Shown here in pieces: positions 32,436 to 45,185 of a stretch of DNA of 64,000 bases. The position numbers were made by a program, and so were the translations under genes. How positions within the stretch are numbered: position 1 is the first letter of the stretch; each line of letters opens with the position of its first letter. Origin of the DNA: Laccaria trichodermophora (lineage: Eukaryota > Basidiomycota > Agaricomycetes > Agaricales > Hydnangiaceae); NCBI GenBank assembly GCA_018417955.1, contig JACTVC010000009.1, positions 1,452,939 to 1,516,938 on the forward strand. The letters run 5' to 3'. The notes below the pieces were generated by a model. The model worked only from the letters and a program-made list of their open reading frames with translations. It did no database searches and had not been told where the DNA came from.

Positions 32436-35400
32436 GAAGAACTCTTCCGAGATCAATGTAACGTCTGCGCAAGAATCAAGCCTGAGATCGATTTTACTGT
32501 TCTCCAATCCTGCTACCCATCCTTTCGTCGATAGGACCGATACTCCCAAGGACGATAGACCTGGTGGCGACTGGCGTTTCTTGCAAAGGCGAATTGGCTT
32601 TGGATCGTATGGAGGTGGGGGCAGATCTTCGGGAATTGTTGCATTCACGATCTCTGGATGGCGGGTGTCTTGGTGAGTTTCTTTCGCTTCGGCTTTGTGA
32701 GCGTTATTGGCTTCCTTTTCTGAAAGGTTCTGATCCTCGAAGTCCATTGGATCATCTATCTCATCTATGTGTACCAACAGATGCTTAGGAGAGGTCGGTT
32801 TTCTTCGTGCCGCGATCCAGTCTTCGTCCTCTACCTCCTCCATACAGGCTCGCTTTTCTTGTGGCGTCTCTTTTCGCGTTTGCTCGTCTTCCGGCGGAGT
32901 GGGATGTTTGCTGGGTGCTGGCCTCGCCCTTGTCGGTTCTACGAACGAAGCGTCGCAATCATCCTTGTGCTGCAATATATGTGAATTGCTTTTTGGTCGG
33001 TTTCTATGTTCCTCCCAAAACTCATCTTCTATCTCTTCCATAGAGACAGCTGCCGTCTTGGGCGATATCCCGGTCTTACGCTCGTAGTAGCACTGATCCT
33101 TCGCGCTACTACAAACAGCCGACTCAAAACCCTTCTCCAATTTCGCTTGATCGACCTGCAGTGAAGCTACGCGCTGGGTCAATAGAATGCTGTACGCACT
33201 CTGATAGTATTCTTCCTCTTGTACGTGCTTTGTTTCGTTACTGTAACCCGATTTCGAGGTTTTTTCTAGGTAAACCGACCAATCAGGGCACTCCTTGTCC
33301 CAATGGTTGTTACTACCGCAACATTTGCACGGTGATGGGGGCAGGCGACCCATCTTTGTGGTGACGTGGTCGTTTTTCGAAAACATGTAGCCTCCAGGTG
33401 GCGGTGGGCGCTGCCTCTTCTTTAAGACTTGATATACTTCTGCTAACACGGCGTCCACATTCGCGAGAGCTTCCTGAGAAATTGATTGACTAGTATAGGT
33501 TTCCTTAGGGCTCGTTTCTATCGGACCCGCTTCGTCTTCGTTGTATGCCAAGTTGACCCTTCGGTTCTGCGGAAAGTTATGGAACTTAGCCCTGTCTAAA
33601 GAGTATCCCATTCTACAAAGTGTAGATACTAAGTTCTCTGAAGTAATCACGTTTGTCGCTTGCGAGCGGCTCTTTGACGCTTCCAAGAGGGAGGATTCGT
33701 GTTCTGCCGCTTTAGTGTATAGTACAGAGGACGATTTTATATTTTCCAGGATTAAGATAGTCCTCCAGGCTAATGGTGCTCTGGCCATAACTAAGTGGAC
33801 TTCCAAGGGCCCCCCATCGTCCGATTTTGCTAGCATTCTGGTATACATTATGCGGCGAGCTATGAATGACTTAGGTAGTTCCGACTCATGACCTGGCTGT
33901 CGGAAGAATTGAGCCTTATACTCCTCTCCGATGTCGAACTGCCAGTTACGACCTAGATATCCCTCTTTGATTCCTTTCAGGTAATCTACCCAATGGCCGC
34001 GCATGCGAGTTTGCTCTTCGGAAGGTAAAGTGGAAAACCAGTGTTGTACGTCCGATCCTTCCTTTAATTTTAGCCAAAGCCAGTATCCTAACGCTGTTGG
34101 GATGTACCCTCCCAAGGAGGCTTGTTGTTGAACCTTCCAAAAGTATTCGATTGCAGTCTTGGGGTTACCGTCCCAGGTTGGTAAGTCTTCTTGTTTTAGC
34201 TTCGAATCAATTGTTGGCGCGATTCGACCGTATGGGATATCTACGCTATCTACTGACCGCTGACGCCTGTGTCTTCTTGACCCAGAATGGGTGCTACCTG
34301 AAGACGAGCGATGTGAGCTACCACCGTCGGTATCATCCCCCCCATCGTCATCCGGTGGCGGTCTTCTCCTCCTCGGTCGCGGAGTCGATGATCGCCTCCT
34401 CCGAGGTCTAGGGGTGCGTGAGCGTCTCCGGCGACTGTGACTTCGGCGAGCTCTTCGTGATCTGGATGAGTGATCATCGTCATCGCTGCTCGATGGCTCG
34501 TCTGGCTCATGCCCACTCTCTCTTCGACCTCGACGCTCTATGCGGTCTCGTCTTCCGTTCGAACGGGAGCTCGCTCTGGATTCGGTTTTATCTGGTTTAT
34601 GGGCCGCCTCAGGAACTTGTGGCTTGTCTGCCATATGCGGAGGTCGTTCCCTGTTCTCCCAATTCTTCACTGTCGGAGGTGCGAGGGGCGTGGCTATTCC
34701 TAACAATATGTTAGGTTCTGTAGGAGGTTTCGAGGTGCCTGGTTGCTTAACGCGATTACTCTCGCCTGGGCCTACAAACCATGCATTGGAACTCTTGAAA
34801 GGTGTGTCCATGCCCATCCATACTGACGATTGCGCAGCGGGCTTAGACGTGTCTTGATGCTCCTTTTCTTTTCCTTTCGAAGCTTTCCTTTCTTCCTTAA
34901 TCTCTGTTTCTTGTGACTGTCCCGCCTTATGTTCCGAAAAAGCGTTTTTTAGGGCTTCGGGCATTGGCAGTATGTCCAGCCATGAACGCGTATTTTCCAG
35001 CGCGCGCTGCCCCTCCTGAGAGAGCTGTTCCTTGTGGTGTGGAATTTGCTGATATAAGTAATGAAGTTTCTTGTCGGGTTCCGTCATATCCTGTAGAGGT
35101 TGGTAAAGCTCGGGCAGCGTGGACAACGGGGACAAAACTGGGTTGGAATCCATAGGCAGTTGGTATTCCGTAATGTACTTCCTCCAGGCCTTTGTACCTA
35201 GCTCGACTCTATGTCGTAATGCCAGCCATGCTGCACGCAATTGTGCCAAGCTTGAAGTTCCCCTCAAAATTGGCGTCAACGTGTCTCCTGGGTCAACCTT
35301 GAAGTACTTAGTACGTTCAGCAATGAGACCCGCTGCACGCTCTAGGAAAATCTGTTGCTCCGTGACTACCGTAGTTATCCTGTCCAAGTCCAAAGCGTTC

Positions 35401-36260
35401 AAATGGTATCGAGATAGTCCTTTTTCCCTGACGAGTCCTCTATCTACTACCATTTCTTCTGATAATTCGGTGATATCCAGCACCAGACCGACGTTGGTCT
35501 GCGTGGGGACGACCGCCGTGTCTAGATCGTTGGCCTCGCCTGCTTCGCCTGAATACTCGCGCATCAGCTTTGCCATTGGCGAGTTTTCGAAGCCATTCTC
35601 CATTCCCAATCTGTAAGAGCGTTCGGCCTCCATTTCGACTTTGACAATCGGCTCTACTGGTCGACCAGTTGTGGGTGGTGGGGAGGTTTGATGTTCGTCC
35701 GTCGTATGGCTAGCGGTGAGTGGTTGTGACGGGGTGTGGTCCCGTTTCTTTGACGCTTTGAATTCACCGCTCACGTGTATGCTGGATAGCGTGGTGGAGG
35801 TCTGAGAAGGGGTTGCTGCTGAGAAGTTGAGGGTGTGTATAGGGGAGGTTGGGGTGTTGTTGAAACTGTTGAGGAGTTCTGCGCTTCGAGGGGTGAGGGA
35901 AGTTTTTGAACGGAAAGGGGCCGATCTTGCTATAGCTTCCACGTGTGCTTTCTTGTGTGAATTTGACGAAAGCTCCTGGGACGTTGATTTGTTCGATCTG
36001 TTCGACGTAAGCTTGGTAGTCGATTTTTTTGGAGATGCCGAACGTGACGCTGAACGTGAAGCGGGGGGAGTCGATTTAACGGAGACCGCGGGGGTTGATT
36101 TGGCAGAACCCGCTCGGGTAAACGAGTAGGATGGCCTTGTGGTAGTGACTCCGCTGAGGTTTCTCTTAGTCGATGGAAGAACTGCGCTAATCGGATCGGT
36201 TGACGGTGCGTCTGTAATCGTCAAGTCGGCCAGGGCGCGTTGAGTTCCCACAGTGTCCAC
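32436..36260 (-). pseudogene. Gypsy gag and start of protease (partial)
   Basis: One frame of about 1275 codons on the minus strand. The N-terminal ~700 residues are Ser/Thr/Pro-rich and then Arg/Ser-rich. A capsid-like helical region follows (PTWDGNPKTAIEYFWKVQQQ, TLPSEEQTRMRGHWVDYLKG, LPKSFIARRIMYTRM). A CCHC zinc knuckle (CKCCGSNNHWDKECPDW) follows, then an acidic linker. The frame reaches the aspartic protease motif LRLDSCADVTLISEEFF, where KDZ-2 begins. The frame opens without an ATG (first credible residue GTG at 36260; an in-frame TAG lies just upstream), so the true start is unclear or needs an upstream exon. The protease motif reads DSCA rather than the usual DTG/DSG. Confidence 0.85.
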
Positions 36261-36800
36261 CTTTGAAGCAGGTGTTCTGTGAGTTTCTATAGTAACTTGC
36301 TATCAACGCGTAATCCTGACGAACATTCAGTGAGACAGAGGGAAAGGTGTGATGACTCTCTTTCGTAAGAAGACGGTCGGCGGGCGTATCCAAGAAGAGG
36401 TTGAGTAAGCTCTGGAAATCCGGGGCGGCAACCTCTTCTACTTTCCGGGAAATCCACGGAAAGTTGGATATCGGATGCTAAAGGGGTGCACGTAGTTACT
36501 GATTGAGGTAACGCTTCACTGGGCAGTAGAAGCGTTAGCGAGGGACTCTGAACTACACCACTTACTTTCTGAAGGTAGAAGTACGGTAAAACGTCCCTTC
36601 TGATACGCAAAATGCAGTGGTGGTGAGAGTAAAGAATCGATGATATATCTCGTGTCAACAACGTGTACAGAATACTAGAGGCATGTGATCTAGCGTGACT
36701 CTGTGTGACACCATACTAAGTGTAAAGTGAGTTCAATCAGTGGAAAGTATATAAATGTAATATGAGTGAATGAAGGAGTTGAATCCTACATTACACCACC
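36261..36800 (-). promoter_or_regulatory. Probable 5' LTR and leader of the gypsy element
   Basis: About 540 bp upstream of gag on the minus strand. A plausible LTR start is TGTAATGTAGGATTC (from about 36794). The boundary cannot be confirmed because the 3' LTR is lost with the truncated end. No clear primer-binding site was identified. Confidence 0.4.
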
Positions 36801-37267
36801 CCTGAATGATCCAGTTTCACTTTCTTTCTGCTCTCCTGTAAGAACGACTGATCCGTTCACTCTGTAATTTTATGTATGGTACCTAGAGATGTGTTTCATG
36901 AAATGAATGTATATTTTATACTCATAACTTCGAACTAGCAACATAGAATGAGGTGATACAGTGACCGCATTTAGCAAAAATCTGGTGTTTCAAAAATGTC
37001 GAGCTTTGTAACTCAATCATAAGATGATCTCGCAGCTCAGAACTTGCACAAACCTCAAATTTTTAATGTGATTGATGGCCAAAATGAGTAACTAATAAAA
37101 TATCCACAGCAGAGCGCAGAAATTGACTGCTTCTGCACATGCAAATGCAGCTACCACATGTCTATTCTTCTCAGGCTCATCAGGATGTATTTAAAGTCAT
37201 TCCGAAGAAAGAATATGTAACAAATTTTCTGAGTTGTATTCCTATTCATCCAATCCATCCTTTCTAA
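36801..37267. other. Spacer upstream of the pogo transposase
   Basis: A/T-rich, no gene. A TATTTAAAG string at 37189-37197 lies 70 bp before the transposase ATG and may be its core promoter. No terminal inverted repeat matching the downstream flank was found by eye. Confidence 0.4.
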
Positions 37268-39509
37268 ATGCCTGGCTGCACCAAATCCGAGCTCGAGAAG
37301 AGCCTTATCGCGAGAGATGCGCATGATGATTTGATGTCATGTGCTGTCAAAGCGTACAATCTCAAGTTGAAGAAACCCTATCACCAACGGCATGGTTTGC
37401 GTAGGGTTTGTCTTGATTTTGAGAAGTTGAACTATGAAGCGACCGGGACCTACATAAAACTCAGTCACGCGACCCTTCGTAGACTTGCCGATGGAGGGAG
37501 AACCGCTTCTGAAGCCCAGGCAGATCGGGCATGGCTCACTGATGCCGAGACCGATGTCGTCATCAATTTCATCATTGAGATGGCAGATCGCGGTTTTCCT
37601 CTCAGTCACCGCCGGCTGAAGGAGCATGTTGACATGCTCTGTCGCAGTCGTTTGGGTGATGCCTTTCCAGAGAAGGGTGTTGGGATTAATTGGACCTACA
37701 AATTTGCTATGAAACATCGTGATCGTCTAAAACTGTCTGATTCCCGTCCTCTGGAAGACAAGCGTGGTCGTGCCGTAAATCCACACACCAACAAGGCCTG
37801 GTTTGATTTGCTTGAGGAGACAATCCGCAAGTACGATATACAGCCAGAGGATACATACGGCACAGATGAGGTGGGCGTTCAGTCACGTGGAACTGAGCAC
37901 GAGCGCGTCTTCGGCACAAGGCGTCAAGGTGCACAATATCAACAGTGTGGGGGCACACGCGAGAATACCACTGTCCTTGTCACCATTTGTGCTGATGGGA
38001 CGTCGCTTCCTCCCTTGGTGATCTTCAAAGGATCAGCATTTCAAGTGAAGTGGGCACAGAACAACCCACTGAATGCGTCGTAAGTGTTATCATGATTTTG
38101 TTGCTTGATCTTGAGCTGATTTATTTATAAGAATTGGCTACCAGAAGAAGGGGTGGACAGATGGTGAGATCGGAGCAAAGTGGATGGAGATTTTCGACGA
38201 GCAAACTGAGAAAAAGTCTCTGGGTAAATATAGATTGCTCCTCGTCGACGGCCACAACTCTCATTATACCATTGAATTTCTTCTCCATGCACGTCTCAAC
38301 ATGATCATTGTCCTCTGCTACCCTGCTCACGGAACTCATGTGTATCAAGGGTTAGACGTCGTTATTTTTTCGGTTCTCAAACGATTCCTGGCCGAGGCAC
38401 AAGATATATTACTACGCAATACTGGGGCTTCACTCGACAAAACAAACTTCCTCGAGATCTACGCGACTGCTCACTCCCGCGCCCTTACAAAGGGGAACAT
38501 CCTCCAAGCCTTCGCTAAAACGGGCATCTGGCCTTTTTGTCGTGATGTCGTTACAGATGTTATGATTGCCCCAAGCAAGGAAATGTCGTGTGAGAGCCAT
38601 CTCCCCATTCTGCCTGCACTGACAGGTGCCATCAAGATTCTCACTGATATGTTCTGTAAGCTGTCAATGGTTGAGGATGACGAAACGGAAACCAGAGACG
38701 GACCTGAATTAACCTCCAACGCATCAAAACCTTCCTCCACGTCGAAGGCGTCAAAACTTGACGTGATCCTGGAAGCAGTTGCTGGTCTTTCCCAAACCGA
38801 CATCGCACACATCTTCAACACCACACTCACCTTGTCCTCTGACCCCATGTCCCACACTACTACCCAAATCATTCCTTCCCAGTCCGCACCAACAGATCCC
38901 CTCTCCGTCGAGCCCCAAACCGACAACGAAATCCTTCTCCTGGCAGCGCTCTGTGAATCTGAAGCCCGCAATCAGATTCTCCTCAACCATACAATTGAGT
39001 TGCAAGCGAGCAACATCCTAAACGAAGCTTACTGTGGCAAGCTCAAACGGCACCTTGCTCATCAGGAAAACAAGGCGAAGGATAAGGGGAAAGGGAAGGG
39101 GACATTGGTTGGGGATGGCTTACCACAAGTGCTCACTGGCGACGCATTTTACGAAGCAGTTGTTGAGTGCAAGAAAGCGAAGGCTGCTGAGGAGAGGGAC
39201 GCTGAGACGAAGAAGGATGCGAGGGCTGTTTACGCCGCCGCCTTGAAGGAGTGGAAGGAGGGGGAAGCTGCGCGAAAAGCCGAGAAGGAAGATCTGTTGA
39301 TGGAGTACAGGCATGCCGTCACCTGCTGGGAAAATGTGAAGGCAAGATCAGCGAGGAAGAAGACAAGGTTCAACCTACTCAAACCGAAAATGCCTACATT
39401 CGACAAGGCCACACGTCGTCCGCGCATGAAAGACTTCCTGGCTGGGGGAGGTGGGAAGGAGAATGAGCAGGAGGATGAGTCAAGCAGTGGTGACAGTGAA
39501 GATGAGTGA
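37268..39509 (+). CDS. Pogo-type (Tc1/mariner) DDE transposase
   Basis: Two exons, 37268-38079 and 38132-39509, with a 52-bp GT-AG intron, giving 729 residues. The N-terminus has tandem helix-turn-helix units typical of pogo/CENP-B-like proteins (HATLRRLADGGR, then the CENPB-type segment LTDAETDVVINFIIEMADRG to NWTYKFAMKHRDRL). The DDE endonuclease follows: D200 in TYGTDEVG, D310 in LLLVDGHNSHY and D346 in VYQGLDVVIFSVLK, that is D-D35D spacing. The C-terminal 350 residues hold a Lys/Glu-rich coiled coil (KKAKAAEERDAETKKDARA) and an acidic tail. No stop or frameshift, so it may be active. The element ends (TIR, TA duplication) could not be placed. Confidence 0.9.
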
Positions 39510-39744
39510 AATCTTATCACGGTCTGATTGCCGGCGCTGTCAGGTGTATCACGCAACGATAATCACCGTTTTACCCCCATCTGGACATTTTCTCTCATCC
39601 CTCACGGTACAATCATCCTATTGCCTGTAAATTTTTGTAGGATGTCGTCTATGGTCTTACATTTCATACTATGTTCATTATTTACTTGGAAGTGACTTTG
39701 AAAGTTTTCTGTTCTCATTTTAGGTTTTGACTGTATCAGAAGCA

Positions 39745-40075
39745 GGTGGATCACTGTACAGAAACCAATGTTTCCTGAGAGTACACATGTCATGTCAGAC
39801 TATTTATTTGTATTTACCTACATTTAGCCTCATTTCAGAATGGTCCTATAATTAAGGAGTGCAAACTGCAAAAAAAACCATGTCATTTGGACCAGATTTG
39901 GCAACTACATACATAAAACCAACATTCCCTGAGAGTACACATGTCATTTTGAACTATTTATTTGTATTCACCTACATTTAGCCTCATTTCAGAATGATCC
40001 TACAATTAAGGAGTGCATACTGCAAAAAAAACCACGTCATTTGGACCAGATTTGGCAGAGCTACATACAAATCTT
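39745..40075. repeat. Tandem duplication, ~165-bp units, 3' of pogo gene
   Basis: Two copies of CTGAGAGTACACATGTCAT, then ATTTATTTGTATT, CCTACATTTAGCCTCATTTC, ATTAAGGAGTGCA and GTCATTTGGACCAGATTTGG, starting near 39750 and 39920. Confidence 0.88.
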
Positions 40076-40103
40076 CATTTTCGCTAAAAATGATGACTAA
40101 GCA

Positions 40104-40167
40104 ATGACGTGCGCCAAGGATCGTCTGAACCTGCGCTGGGGTTCAGACGATCCTTGGCGCACGTCAT
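40104..40167. repeat. Perfect 28-bp inverted repeat with 8-nt loop
   Basis: Arms 40104-40131 (ATGACGTGCGCCAAGGATCG then TCTGAACC) and 40140-40167, exact reverse complements; spacer TGCGCTGG (40132-40139). It lies between two tandem duplications in otherwise A/T-rich DNA and is markedly more G/C-rich than its surroundings. Confidence 0.95.
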
Positions 40168-40204
40168 AATTTGGTGTCATTTGGCTAACCCTTCTGCTTT
40201 TGCG

Positions 40205-40505
40205 TGCAGCTCATATTACTAATTTTGAAAGAAAATACTGTAACTCTGTCAAATCTAATCCGAATTACATAAAATAAAATCCAGAAAAAAGCTAGAATTC
40301 CGTGCAATTCGATTACGTAGATTTGTGCACTATATATTACATAATTGACATGTCATTTCCCAGCTTATATCTGCAATTCTGAAAGAAAATACTGCAACTC
40401 TGTCATATCTGATCCAAATTACATAAGATAAAATGCAAAGATACTATACAACTGCAAGAAATTTAATTACATACATTGTAGTAGTATACATTACATAATT
40501 GGTCC
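40205..40505. repeat. Imperfect tandem duplication, ~170-bp units
   Basis: Two copies of TTTTGAAAGAAAATACTG (or TTCTG...), AACTCTGTCA, ATCC(G/A)AATTACATAA and ATATTACATAATTG, starting near 40218 and 40378. Confidence 0.75.
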
Positions 40506-40835
40506 TGAAAATGAGAAAAGCATCTATAAAAGTGTATTCAAAAGAAAAGCTGCAACTTACTGGATACCACTTATAACAAAACTATAAATAACTGCTGCCA
40601 CATGCACTAGTTCACATAACTATATATAATGTGACAACTATACAATGGACAAAATGATGCAATAGAACTGATGAACAATAGTGTTTGGCAGATAGATGAA
40701 TTGCCATTAACTGGTGGTGACCATGTTGAGTGACAATCTGTGCCATCACTGGACAGATCACATGGTCAGTAAAACCTTTTACTTTATACCATCAACTACA
40801 CAAATGATGCCAGAAGCGTACAAAGCTAGAGTGCC
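40506..40835. other. Unassigned A/T-rich DNA
   Basis: No gene or strong repeat recognised. The only open frame is short and without support. Confidence 0.4.
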
Positions 40836-41600
40836 TGAAACCCCTGAAAACCTGAATGTGAGAAACCATCAATTTTCATGGGAAAAAGGCAAAGTTCAGT
40901 GTTAGAACACTGAAAATTTTCTTGAGATCAAGGGTAATAAACGAGTCTCTTTGTAAACTCAGAGGACTTGTAATGAGAGTTCACACCATCACCAGATACT
41001 ATCAACTACAAAAATGATGACAGAAGTCTATAAATAACTAGAGTGCCTGAAACCCTGAACATAGAAGACTACAAAAGGCTAGAGACCCTGAAACCCTGAA
41101 CATGGGAAACCATCAATTTTTGTGAGAGAAAGGCAAAGTTCAGCTTTAGAATGCTGAAAATTTCCTTGAGATCAAGGGTAATAAATGAGTCTCTTCGTAA
41201 ACTCAGAGGACTAGTAAATGCATTGGGAGTCGACATGCGTTGTATTTGCATTGTCATGCATGGTGTTGAGTCAATTGAAAACAAAGTACTGTACCATTTC
41301 GATCAATTCGGCAGTCACATGACTTTTTTGTGTTTTTGATAAATCTCAAAAAATCGGACAAATCAAGAAAAAATTTAATCCGGGGTCAAAAAAAAATCGG
41401 CACTACATGTTACTGCTGAATTGATTGAAATGGTACAGTAGAGACAACAGTGTTACGAGTCCTCTGAGTTTACGAAGAGACTCGTTTATTACCCGGGATC
41501 TCGAGACTTTTTTCAGCGTGGTAACGCTGAAATTTGACTTTCTCCCACGAAAATGATTTCTTCCCACAGTTGAATGCCTCATCCTCTTCGTCATATTTTC
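40836..41600. repeat. Three copies of a ~130-bp repeat, one inverted
   Basis: Direct copies near 40836-40970 and 41085-41220 share CCTGAAACCC, GAAACCATCAATTTT, GGCAAAGTTCAG, CTTGAGATCAAGGGTAATAA and GTAAACTCAGAGGACT. An inverted, more diverged copy lies at 41455-41580 (AGTCCTCTGAGTTTACGAAG, AGACTCGTTTATTACCCG). Around it 41268-41322 and 41400-41440 are inverted relatives (GTACTGTACCATTTCGATCA versus TTGATTGAAATGGTACAGTA), so 41085-41580 is an imperfect palindrome about 41,350. Confidence 0.8.
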
Positions 41601-43079
41601 TAGTCAAATCTACCAAATCTTTGCTTAACATTTGCTTTTAGCACCCTTAGCATATGAATAGTGATGCCTCTGCTCTCTCTCTCCTCAAATTGTTTGCTAG
41701 CCCTGTCCTAGAAACATCCCTCAACATTTCCAGAGCATTATCGATCCATGGTATGCTTTGTCATCATATCTCATGGTTGTCACGTGTCATGGCTTGCGCT
41801 CATGGCTTCTGCTTGCAGCGTTCTCGCTGCGCTCACCTTGTGGCCTCATTATTGCTCTATTTGGCTGACATTTGTCGTGAAATAGTTGCGTTCTGGTCAC
41901 CAAAAGTATTTTAGTAAAGCTTGTAAGGCAATAAAATTTTACTCACTTTGGTAGCGCTGTTGTCTAAAAGTGTAATTGCTCTTAGCACGATAAGCATTTT
42001 GAATTTCTTGACTTTTAGTGGTACAACCATAAATGAAGCTTGAATTTCCAAAACGTCTCCCCTCTGAATACATCCAGGATTGATATCTATATATCTATAA
42101 CCATCGTTATAAGTCATTCTTCCAAAGAAGTAGAAATATACTCACTTGATTTTGTTGTCCTTCTTTACAGCCTCGTAATACTCTACGACATTCTCTTGAA
42201 TATGAACGAAGTCATTTGATAATGCATTTGTCAATATATCATCTGGATCAATAGCACGACTGAATTGGATTGGCATCTCTCCATTCATGTCACTCCGTCT
42301 GGTGAAGTAGCGGTTCGATATGTCGATAGCATCAAACTGGCCGAATCTTCCAGGTGTCCAAGCCTCGAGTTCTCCTTGTGTGAATTCCTGATTGAATAAC
42401 CCATGGATGTAATGTATATTCTCAATGGCTTTCTTCATTATGTCTGAACCGAATCCTGTAAGCATAATGCTTTGACGTAGATATTTCCGGCCTCGTGACT
42501 CTCTATGTATATATATGTTGAGAAGGCACCACAGACTTTAGTATCATCAACGTACATTTCAAATGGCCTTTTAATTGGTGGTATGCTCTTGTCACATATG
42601 ATTCCTTGGATACGTAGGACGACTTCCTCTTGTTCTTGCGTGTTCTGTTCAATCCTTACAAGCTTCCAGCAATGAGGTTTCTCCATGGATTGCACAAATG
42701 CGTATGGTGCCATCCCATCTTTCTACATATCGTCAATTAGTAGACTCATTGAACTTCTAAGGTAGGCGCTGCTAACCTCATCGAAGGTCAATAGTTGACA
42801 GACCTTTGGGCCTTTCTCAATGCGTGCCTTGGTTACGAATTCAAGAAGATCTCCTATGGATTTTTGGTTTTCAGTCACAATGGCAGTAAATATGCTCTAC
42901 TCACTGGCTTCATCGTTGTCGTAGAATGCACTTCAGTCACCCACCTTGACCAAGCTATTAGCTAGGAAATCTTGAAAAATTATCCAGGCTAATAGATCCT
43001 TTGGCCAGTTATTTTTTTGCCTCTGGAGAAAAATATATTATTGCATTAGACAAAAATGTTTGACCTTGAATATTGTGAC

Positions 43080-43440
43080 TGGAAATATTTGGGTTGATAT
43101 ATTGTATTGAAAAATATCCTGGCCATCTGAAAGTGGTCAGAAATATTTGAAGCATGTTAGAGTGGTAGGAAATGTTTGAAGTGTTTCAGACTGGTAGGAA
43201 ATTTTTTAGCTGTGTGACACTGGTGAAAAATGTTTTAGCCATGTCACACTGCTAAGAAATTTTTTAGCCATGTCATACTGCTGAAAAATGTTTTAGCCTT
43301 GTCACACTGCTGAAAAATCTTTTGACCATGTCACACTGCTAAGAAATTTTTTAGCCATGTCACACTGCTCAAAAATCTTTTAGCCTTGTCACACTGCTCA
43401 AAAATTTCTTAGCCATGTCACATAGGCAAAACATTTCCTG
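43080..43440. repeat. ~33-bp minisatellite in the fold-back arm (mirrored at 47655-48015)
   Basis: About ten units of AAATTTTTTAGCCATGTCAC then ACTGCT with variation (TTGACC, TTAGCC, CTCAAAAAT). The reverse complement occupies 47655-48015. Unit length resembles the KDZ minisatellites, but the sequence is unrelated. Confidence 0.9.
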
Positions 43441-44329
43441 CCAGTGTCACAGAGTATCTGGGGTCCTAGTTTCAAAAAAAAAACTTCAAAAATTTCTACC
43501 ATTCAAACTTTTATCTTCTGCATTCAACTTTTCTACAAAATTTATCATAAAGATCATTTTGGTCCTAAACTTGCCTTTTTACTTTTATCTTGTATTTTTA
43601 TTATACTATATATTGCATTCAACTCTATCTATTGGTATTCAGCTATTTGTTATATAGTTATAGCCTCTGAATTCTGCTCTATCAGATAATAAAGGTTGTT
43701 ACTGACTGCTCTTATATTGAGTGTATATTAATAACTACCTATAATAGACCAGCCTTACTTACTGAATTATTACTGATGTCTATTATTCTTGCAAATTACC
43801 AGAAGTAAATATTGGCTGATGTGTGAGCCATATTTCTTCACTGTGGTAGAAGTATGTTCCTGAAGACTAGAGAGAGTTTGGGAACTGTCAGATTGACTAT
43901 GCCAGCTATTTTTTTTTTCACTTTTATAGAGGTATTATATTCCTGAGGACTGCAGAGAGCTCTGAGGATTGTCAGTGTCTAAATATTTATAACATGATAT
44001 AACATGATATGATGTATTCATATCTGTTCTGTTGACCATAATGATATGTTTAATTTCTTTCTGACTACCAGTACTTTACTGTGCCCCACCTATTTCTGCA
44101 GGAATGGCTAGAATCCCCAGAATTCTGATCTCTCTATTATAAATACTTGAATTTCCTTCTTTAAATATAGACCTTAGACCTTGACAACAGTACCCAACAA
44201 TAAGTTCTATTTTTTCTCATTTTTACCACATTTTCTAAATGATTTTCATTTAAAATAGTCAATTTTCCTCATTTACTATGATTTCAGCTCTGCAACATTA
44301 TAACCAATAGTGATTACCATCTACTATTT

Positions 44330-44960
44330 TCTTTAATGTTTCTTGTATTTTTCTGGTTATATTTGCATAAATTGCCTTATTTGGAAATATGCACAGACTA
44401 TGTGCACCATACACCAACATTGTCAATAACAGTTAATAGTATGTCTATTCTTTTTTCTATTTTCTTTTCTGTTTTTCTAGCTATATTTGTATCATTTACC
44501 ATATTAGGAAATGTCCACAGACCATGCATATGGTATCTAAATATTGTTAACAATAGTCTATTATTTTTATCTTTTTCTTCTGATTTTCTGGCTATATTTT
44601 CATTCATTACCATATTTGGAAATATGCACAGACCAAGTAAACAATACATCAACATTATCAACAACTATTTATATCATATGAATTTTTGTTCTAATTTTTC
44701 TAGCTATATTTGTATTAATTACCATTTTAGGAAATGTGCACAGACCATGTATACAGTTTTTCTCTTTTTCTTCTATTTTTTTTTGGCTAAATTGAATTTT
44801 CTTTCTTATTTTTCTAGCTGTATTTGTATTAAATCATTATATTAGAAAATGTACACAGACCACATATCTATCTCTTTTTTCCCCTTTTTGTCTGACTCTC
44901 TGGATATATTTCCATAATAGGAAATGTGCACAGGCCATCAACAACAGTTTATTATTTTTT
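44330..44960. repeat. ~120-bp tandem repeat in the fold-back arm (mirrored at 46135-46765)
   Basis: About five units with TTTCTAGCTATATTTGTAT, ACCATATT(A/T)GGAAAT, GTGCACAGACCA and a T-rich tract TTTTTCT. The mirrored copy is at 46135-46765. Confidence 0.85.
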
Positions 44961-44999
44961 CTCCTTTTTTTCTGATAGCAGTGGTGGTATTGTAAGTGC

Positions 45000-45185
45000 C
45001 AAAATCTTTCCTGGAAGGACAGATCACATGACTACATCACATGGTTATATCACATGACCAGATCATATGACTGTTATATGATATGTCACATGACCACATC
45101 ACACAACAATGTCACCTGACTATCATATCACATGATTGTGTCACATGACTGTATCACATGATATAGAACATGAACAACTAAAGGA
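45000..45185. repeat. CATGAC-rich array in the fold-back arm (mirrored at 45910-46095)
   Basis: Irregular 9-18-bp units such as ATCACATGACTACATCACAT, GGTTATATCACATGACCAG and GTCACATGAC. The mirrored copy is near 45910-46095. Confidence 0.8.

Larger units (their letters stand above)
17250..36800 (-). mobile_element. Ty3/gypsy LTR retrotransposon, split by KDZ-2 and truncated by KDZ-1
   Basis: The gag and protease start lie at 36260-32436, protease end to integrase at 20626-17250. KDZ-2 fills the gap with the duplication GAAGAAC at 20620-20626 and 32436-32442. The integrase stops before its second catalytic Asp, where KDZ-1 begins, so the 3' part and 3' LTR are absent. A 5' LTR probably lies within 36270-36800 but cannot be delimited without its partner. 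No stop is seen in either coding half, so both insertions look recent. Confidence 0.9.

Noticed and set aside
32564..36129. Many plus-strand open frames of 60-165 residues
   Set aside because: They are shadows antisense to the gypsy gag frame.
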